Below are positions 60,258 to 64,000 of a stretch of DNA of 64,000 bases, in pieces; the stretch's first letter is position 1; every line of letters begins with the position of its first letter. A model generated the notes under the pieces. It was given only the letters and a program-made list of their open reading frames with translations, made no database searches and was not told where the DNA came from. The DNA is from Streptomyces sp. TSRI0281 (GTDB taxonomy: Bacteria; Actinomycetota; Actinomycetes; Streptomycetales; Streptomycetaceae): the NCBI RefSeq assembly GCF_001905125.1, contig NZ_LWLE01000001.1, forward strand, positions 62,001-126,000, written 5' to 3'. Made by a program: the position numbers and the translations under genes.

Positions 60258-61118
60258 CTATCCCTTCACGGCGCCGGAAGTGAGGCCAGCGGCCATCTTC
60301 CGCTGGATGAACATGAAGAACACGACGACCGGCAGGGCGATCATGGTCGAGGCCGCCATCAGCGCGCCGTAGTCCGTCCCGCGCTCGGTCGTGAACGTCA
60401 TCAGCCAGACGTTCAGCGTGTACTTGGAGTTGTCGTTGATCAGGATGTACGCGAAGAGGTACTCGTTCCACGCGTTGACCAGGGCGAAGATCGACGCGGC
60501 GGCGAGGCCGGGCGCGAGCAGCGGGAAGATCACGCGGCGGAAGGCACCGAAGCGGGTGCAGCCGTCCACCATCGCGGACTCCTCCAGCTCCACCGGGATG
60601 TTCACGACGAAGCCGCGGATCATGATGGTCGCGAAGGGCAGCGTGGAGACCAGGTAGACGACGATCAGGCCCCAGTACTCGTCGATGCCGCCCATGGCGT
60701 TGAGCTGGGCGTAGATCGGGATGAGCATCGCGGTCGGCGGCAGCATCTGGACCAGGATCATGATCAGGACCAGGGCCTTGCGGCCGAAGAAGCGGAAGCG
60801 GCCGATGGCCAGCGCCGCCAGGGTCGCGATGATCATGCCGCCGACCACGGCGGTGATCGAGACGATGAGGCTCGACTGGATCGCGGTGCCGAAGTTCGGC
60901 TGCTCGGTGGCCCGTACGAAGTTGTCGAAGGTGATCGACGAGGGCCACAGCGTCTGGTCGTAGGAGCGGATCTCGCGGTTGGGCCGCAGGGCGCTGACGA
61001 CCAGCCAGTAGACCGGGAAGACCATGACCAGGGAAATGCCGAGGCCGAGGACGTCGAAGCCGAGCCGGCTCTTCTTGCGGTCCGGGCGAAGTGTCTGTGT
61101 GTCGGTCGTGGAGCTCAT
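60258..61118 (-). CDS. dasC: Chitobiose/GlcNAc-oligomer ABC permease
   Basis: 286 residues, six helices, MalG-type permease of the carbohydrate CUT1 class. EAA loop ESAMVDGCTRFGAFRRVIFP; helices such as ISLVMVFPVYWLVVSAL and VGGMIIATLAALAI. ATG 61118 overlaps the dasB stop by ATGA. No ATPase gene is in the operon, in line with the shared ATPase MsiK encoded elsewhere. Confidence 0.95.
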   Translation of the reverse strand: MSSTTDTQTLRPDRKKSRLGFDVLGLGISLVMVFPVYWLVVSALRPNREIRSYDQTLWPSSITFDNFVRATEQPNFGTAIQSSLIVSITAVVGGMIIATLAALAIGRFRFFGRKALVLIMILVQMLPPTAMLIPIYAQLNAMGGIDEYWGLIVVYLVSTLPFATIMIRGFVVNIPVELEESAMVDGCTRFGAFRRVIFPLLAPGLAAASIFALVNAWNEYLFAYILINDNSKYTLNVWLMTFTTERGTDYGALMAASTMIALPVVVFFMFIQRKMAAGLTSGAVKG

Positions 61119-62128
61119 TCGACCTCTCCCGTCTTCATGAGCTGGCGCAGGTAGTACACGGCCACGCCGGACAGCAGCAGCACCGTGATCAGGGCGATCG
61201 CGGTGCCCTGACTGAAGGAAGTGGACTCGAACGCCTTGGAGTAGGAGTAGAGGCCGAGGGTCTCGTACTCCGGCTCGGGCTTGTTTCCGCGCAGCAGCCA
61301 GATCTGGCCGAAGACGTTGAAGTCCCAGATCACGGAGAGCGTGGCCACCATGGTGAAGACCGGCTTGATGACCGGCCAGGTGACGTACTTGTAGACGCCG
61401 TAGCCGCTGGCGCCGTCGAGCGAGGCGGCCTCTTCCAGTTCCTGGGGGACCTGGGTGAGGGCGGCGTACAGGGTGACGACGACGAACGGAATGGCGCCCC
61501 ACACGACCAGGATGGCGATGATCGTGAAGCCCTGAAGCGGGTTCAGGTACCAGTTGTGGCCGAGGAAGTCCTCGCCGACGACCTTGGCGATCATGGTGTT
61601 GATCAGGCCGTAGTCGGAGTCGGCCATGAAGCGGAAGATCGAGGCCGCGACCATCAGCGGCATGGACCAGGCCGCGATCAGGCAGAAGGTCAGCACGAGC
61701 CTGACCCAGGTCGACAGCCGGCGCATCAGGAGGGACACCAGGAGGCCGATGGCCATCGTCAGCGTCACACAGACGGCCATGAAGACCACGGTGCGGAAGG
61801 TGACCCACCAGAACTCGGAGTCGCCGAGGATGTTGGTGAACTGTTCCAGGCCGACCCACGGAGCGGGTTCGCCGGACCACAGTTCCCGACGGCCCATGTC
61901 CTGGAAGGACATGATGACGGTCTTGCCGAGCGGGTAGAGGTAGACGGCGGCGATCGCCACGATCGCCGGGAGGATCAGGAAGTAGGGGAGGAGTGCACCC
62001 TTCTTCCGCTTCCTCTTCTGTTCACGGGGCCCGGTGCCGTCCTCGTCGGACAGCCGGGGCCCGGTCACTTGGGGATCACGTGTTGGGGAGACCGGTGGCC
62101 CGGCGGCCTTGGTGTCGGCGGCAGTCAC
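61115..62128 (-). CDS. dasB: Chitobiose/GlcNAc-oligomer ABC permease
   Basis: 337 residues, MalF-type permease: a 55-residue basic cytoplasmic tail (REQKRKRKKG), then helices LLPYFLILPAIVAIAAVYLY onward, and an EAA loop ELEEAASLDGASGYGVYKYV. GTG 62128 is preferred, with GGAAGG 7 nt upstream; ATG 62143 overlaps the site. It overlaps dasC by 4 bp and follows dasA by 111 bp containing a hairpin. Confidence 0.95.
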   Translation of the reverse strand: MTAADTKAAGPPVSPTRDPQVTGPRLSDEDGTGPREQKRKRKKGALLPYFLILPAIVAIAAVYLYPLGKTVIMSFQDMGRRELWSGEPAPWVGLEQFTNILGDSEFWWVTFRTVVFMAVCVTLTMAIGLLVSLLMRRLSTWVRLVLTFCLIAAWSMPLMVAASIFRFMADSDYGLINTMIAKVVGEDFLGHNWYLNPLQGFTIIAILVVWGAIPFVVVTLYAALTQVPQELEEAASLDGASGYGVYKYVTWPVIKPVFTMVATLSVIWDFNVFGQIWLLRGNKPEPEYETLGLYSYSKAFESTSFSQGTAIALITVLLLSGVAVYYLRQLMKTGEVE

Positions 62129-62193
62129 GTGGCGACCTTCCATCGCGGTCCGAGGCAACCCCCGGAAATCACGGCGTTCTTGAGCTGAAGGAG

Positions 62194-62222
62194 CGGGGGC
62201 CCGGCGCAGTGCCGGGCCCCCG
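62194..62222 (-). terminator. Intra-operonic hairpin between dasA and dasB
   Basis: CGGGGGCCCGGC (62194-62205) pairs perfectly with GCCGGGCCCCCG (62211-62222) around GCAGT. It lies just after the dasA stop and probably stops most transcripts, giving more binding protein than permease. Confidence 0.85.
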
Positions 62223-62239
62223 TCCGGCGATCAGAAGGC

Positions 62240-63538
62240 TCAGGCCTTCTTGTTGATCAGAGCGTTGATCTCGCCGTCGGCCTTCTTGGTGGCGTCGGCG
62301 ACGGACTTGCCCTTGAGGATCTCCAGGAGCAGGTTCTCCAGGATCTCCTCCTTCTCGACCGAGGCCCAGCCCGGGGCGATCGGCGTGAACCAGGCGTCCG
62401 GCACCGCGTTGGCGATGGCGGCCGTCTCCGGCTTGGCCTTCAGCGGCTCAAGCTGCTTCTCGTTGTTGGGGAGGATGTTCTTCGACGCGAGGACGTCCAT
62501 GGACTTCGCGTTGGTGAAGAGGGAGATCCACTCCTCGCCGAGGTCCTGGACCTTGGACTTGGAGATGACCGCCAGGTCCGAGCCGCCGATGAAGGACGGG
62601 AGCGCCTTGCCGTCCGGGCCGGGCATACCGGCCGTGGCGATCTTGCCTTCGAGCTTCGGGTTGCCGTTCTCGCCCGTGGTGACGCTGCCGGCCTCCCATG
62701 CCTGGCCATAGATGACCGCGGCCTTCTCGTTGGCCATGACGTTGGCGTGGTCCTGCTCGTCCTTCGTCTGGTCGGCCTTGTTGTACTTCTTGATCAGGTC
62801 GATGTAGTGGGTGATGCCGCGCTGCGCCTCGGGCGTGGAGAGAGTGGCCTTCCACTCCTTGGCGCCCTCGTCGTACTTGGCTATCTGCCCACCGGTGGCC
62901 GCGACGTAGGACATGGCGGCGTACCAGTAACGGCCCGGGTAGTAGAGGGACGAGGCGCGCTTGTCCTTCTTGGCCAGCTCGGCCGAGACCTTGTCCATGG
63001 CCTTGAGGAACTCGTCCTCCGTCTGCGGGAGGACGTCGCTGCCGGTGCCGGCCTTCAGCATGTCCTTGTTGTAGACGGCCAGACGGGCACTGGCGTAGTA
63101 GGGGACGCAGTAGCTCTTGCCCTCGAAGGCACACGTGTCCTTCAGACCCTTGATCCAGGTGTCCGAGTTCTCGTACTTCTTGGGGTCGATCTCCGCGAGC
63201 GCACCGTTGAGGATGTACTGCATGGTCTCGGTGTTGCCGAGCTCGACAACGTCCGGGAACTTGTCGCCACCGAGGGAGGTGTCAAGCTTCTTGACCTTGT
63301 CGGCCCACTGCTGATACTGAATCTTGACGGTGACGCCGGGGTACTTCTTCTTGAACTGGGCGTTGACGTCCTTGACGAGTTCCGGCCAGGTCGACTGGGC
63401 GTCGCCCATCAGCCAGACCGTCAGGTTCTCCTTGCGGTCCTTCGGGTCCTGCGACGATGCTTTGTCGTCGGATCCGCATGCCGCAATCGAAACCAACATG
63501 CCCGCGACGCCGATCGCCGCGATGAGCTTGCGCTTCAC
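62240..63538 (-). CDS. dasA: Chitobiose/GlcNAc-oligomer-binding lipoprotein
   Basis: 432 residues, family-1 carbohydrate-binding protein. Lipobox SIAAC at about residue 21. Landmarks: LTVWLMGDAQSTWPELVKDV, FPDVVELGNTETMQYILNG, YYPGRYWYAAMSYVAATGG, and GSDLAVISKSKVQDLGEEW. GTG 63538 with GGAGGG 6 nt upstream. Expression is controlled by DasR from the dre sites in the dasA-dasR gap. DasA links chitin uptake with development in S. coelicolor. Confidence 0.96.
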   Translation of the reverse strand: MKRKLIAAIGVAGMLVSIAACGSDDKASSQDPKDRKENLTVWLMGDAQSTWPELVKDVNAQFKKKYPGVTVKIQYQQWADKVKKLDTSLGGDKFPDVVELGNTETMQYILNGALAEIDPKKYENSDTWIKGLKDTCAFEGKSYCVPYYASARLAVYNKDMLKAGTGSDVLPQTEDEFLKAMDKVSAELAKKDKRASSLYYPGRYWYAAMSYVAATGGQIAKYDEGAKEWKATLSTPEAQRGITHYIDLIKKYNKADQTKDEQDHANVMANEKAAVIYGQAWEAGSVTTGENGNPKLEGKIATAGMPGPDGKALPSFIGGSDLAVISKSKVQDLGEEWISLFTNAKSMDVLASKNILPNNEKQLEPLKAKPETAAIANAVPDAWFTPIAPGWASVEKEEILENLLLEILKGKSVADATKKADGEINALINKKA

Positions 63539-63620
63539 GCCAAACCCTCCTCAGGGATGCTGCAACCCCGCCCACCGCGAAGACATTCGACGAGTACTGC
63601 TGGGGCTGGACCTGGTCTTT

Positions 63621-63636
63621 AATGGTTTAGACCAGT
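63621..63636. promoter_or_regulatory. DasR-responsive element upstream of dasA (site 1)
   Basis: AATGGTTTAGACCAGT matches the dre consensus with the TAGACCA half intact, 83 bp before the dasA start in the dasA-dasR gap. Confidence 0.8.
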
Positions 63637-63644
63637 ACCGGGAG

Positions 63645-63660
63645 CTTGGCCTAGACCTTT
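63645..63660. promoter_or_regulatory. DasR-responsive element upstream of dasA (site 2)
   Basis: CTTGGCCTAGACCTTT matches the dre consensus at about 11 of 16 positions, 8 bp from site 1. Paired sites suggest cooperative binding, or one for each divergent promoter. Confidence 0.65.
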
Positions 63661-63781
63661 AGGGGTGTCAAGGGTGTATAAGAAGTGCACTCGCGTCCGT
63701 TATAGGACCGACACCTAAGGGAGGGCGAGGACCCGTGACGGGACCGTGCCACCATGTGAGCCGCGACAGACGGAGGAGCCG

Positions 63782-64000
63782 GTGACGGCAGCAACGCAGC
63801 AGTCGGGAAGGCGGGCCATGGGCGCCGACGGGGGCAGTTCGGGGAACGAGACCGGTGCAGGAACACGCACAGCGCGCGTACCGAAGTACTACCGGCTCAA
63901 GCGGCATCTCCTCGACATGACCGACACCCTGCCACCGGGTACACCAGTGCCGCCCGAACGCACCCTGGCCGCCGAATTCGACACCTCGCGCACCACCGTG
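63782..64000 (+). CDS. dasR: GntR-family chitin-sugar repressor, N-terminus only
   Basis: Only the first 73 codons are in the window. GTG 63782 with GGAGGAG upstream; a disordered start, then [40 protein letters not shown] of the HutC-type winged helix. DasR binds dre sites and is released by amino-sugar phosphates. Divergent from dasA, as in S. coelicolor. Confidence 0.92.
   Translation, partial: MTAATQQSGRRAMGADGGSSGNETGAGTRTARVPKYYRLKRHLLDMTDTLPPGTPVPPERTLAAEFDTSRTTV

Overview
High-GC actinobacterial chromosome, almost certainly a Streptomyces. The evidence is very high third-position GC, GTG starts, ATGA/GTGA start-stop overlaps, long hairpin terminators without U-tracts, rare TTA codons, and lineage markers: the Ni-superoxide dismutase pair sodN/sodX, a SigB-like sigma factor with its anti-sigma, a WhiB protein of the WblE type, SARP regulators, snapalysin, and the dasR-dasABCD/nagB chitin-sugar locus. 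From memory of the S. coelicolor gene order, the left flank (1-9.8 kb) matches SCO5262-SCO5254 and the right flank (about 42-64 kb) matches SCO5250-SCO5231. The species cannot be named from the sequence.

Left core (1-9.8 kb): a truncated GH5 endoglycoceramidase-like secreted enzyme, a zinc-free alcohol dehydrogenase-type oxidoreductase, malic enzyme, a three-gene polar amino-acid ABC importer, a SAM methyltransferase, a CGNR zinc-finger regulator, the NiSOD maturation peptidase SodX, and NiSOD.

Variable region (9.8-41.7 kb): it opens with a gene remnant and a three-repeat orphan CRISPR array of type I-E architecture without cas genes. Next come an XRE regulator plus a DprA/SLOG-like protein, divergent from a chain of tiny overlapping cysteine-rich ORFs that looks like integrative-element cargo, then decayed genes (NUDIX, SDR). 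A GtrB-GtrA fusion with a DUF6056-type polytopic protein follows; the fusion carries a TTA codon. Further along are a broken monooxygenase-like gene, a SARP with NB-ARC, an SDR and a hydrolase, two opposed response-regulator genes that have both lost their N-termini, tandem DUF1266 paralogues, NAD(P)-binding proteins, and a LysR activator divergent from snapalysin. The region ends with a membrane protein/GntR pair, a GT-B-like protein with a small partner, an NLR-like NB-ARC/TPR protein with an N-terminal amyloid-signalling-like motif, a large AfsR-type SARP, and a 41-aa membrane peptide.

Right core (41.7-64 kb): a family 2B (cNMP-domain) encapsulin shell gene with a polyprenyl diphosphate synthase as probable cargo, divergent from nsrR-hmp (nitric oxide sensing and detoxification, with two matching candidate NsrR sites). 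Then an amidase, a PLP enzyme, a Na+/H+ antiporter with a UBP zinc finger, the anti-sigma/SigH stress module, a lipid kinase, WblE, a PdtaS-like histidine kinase, a SIS-domain protein, nagB, and dasDCBA divergent from dasR (cut at the window end). Four DasR-box-like 16-mers are visible, one of them outside the classical das/nag promoters.

The most interesting candidates are the encapsulin-prenyltransferase nanocompartment, the NLR-like protein with its amyloid-like motif facing a SARP across a nested palindrome, the orphan mini-CRISPR, and the micro-ORF cassette. No tRNA or rRNA gene and no intact transposase or integrase was recognised.
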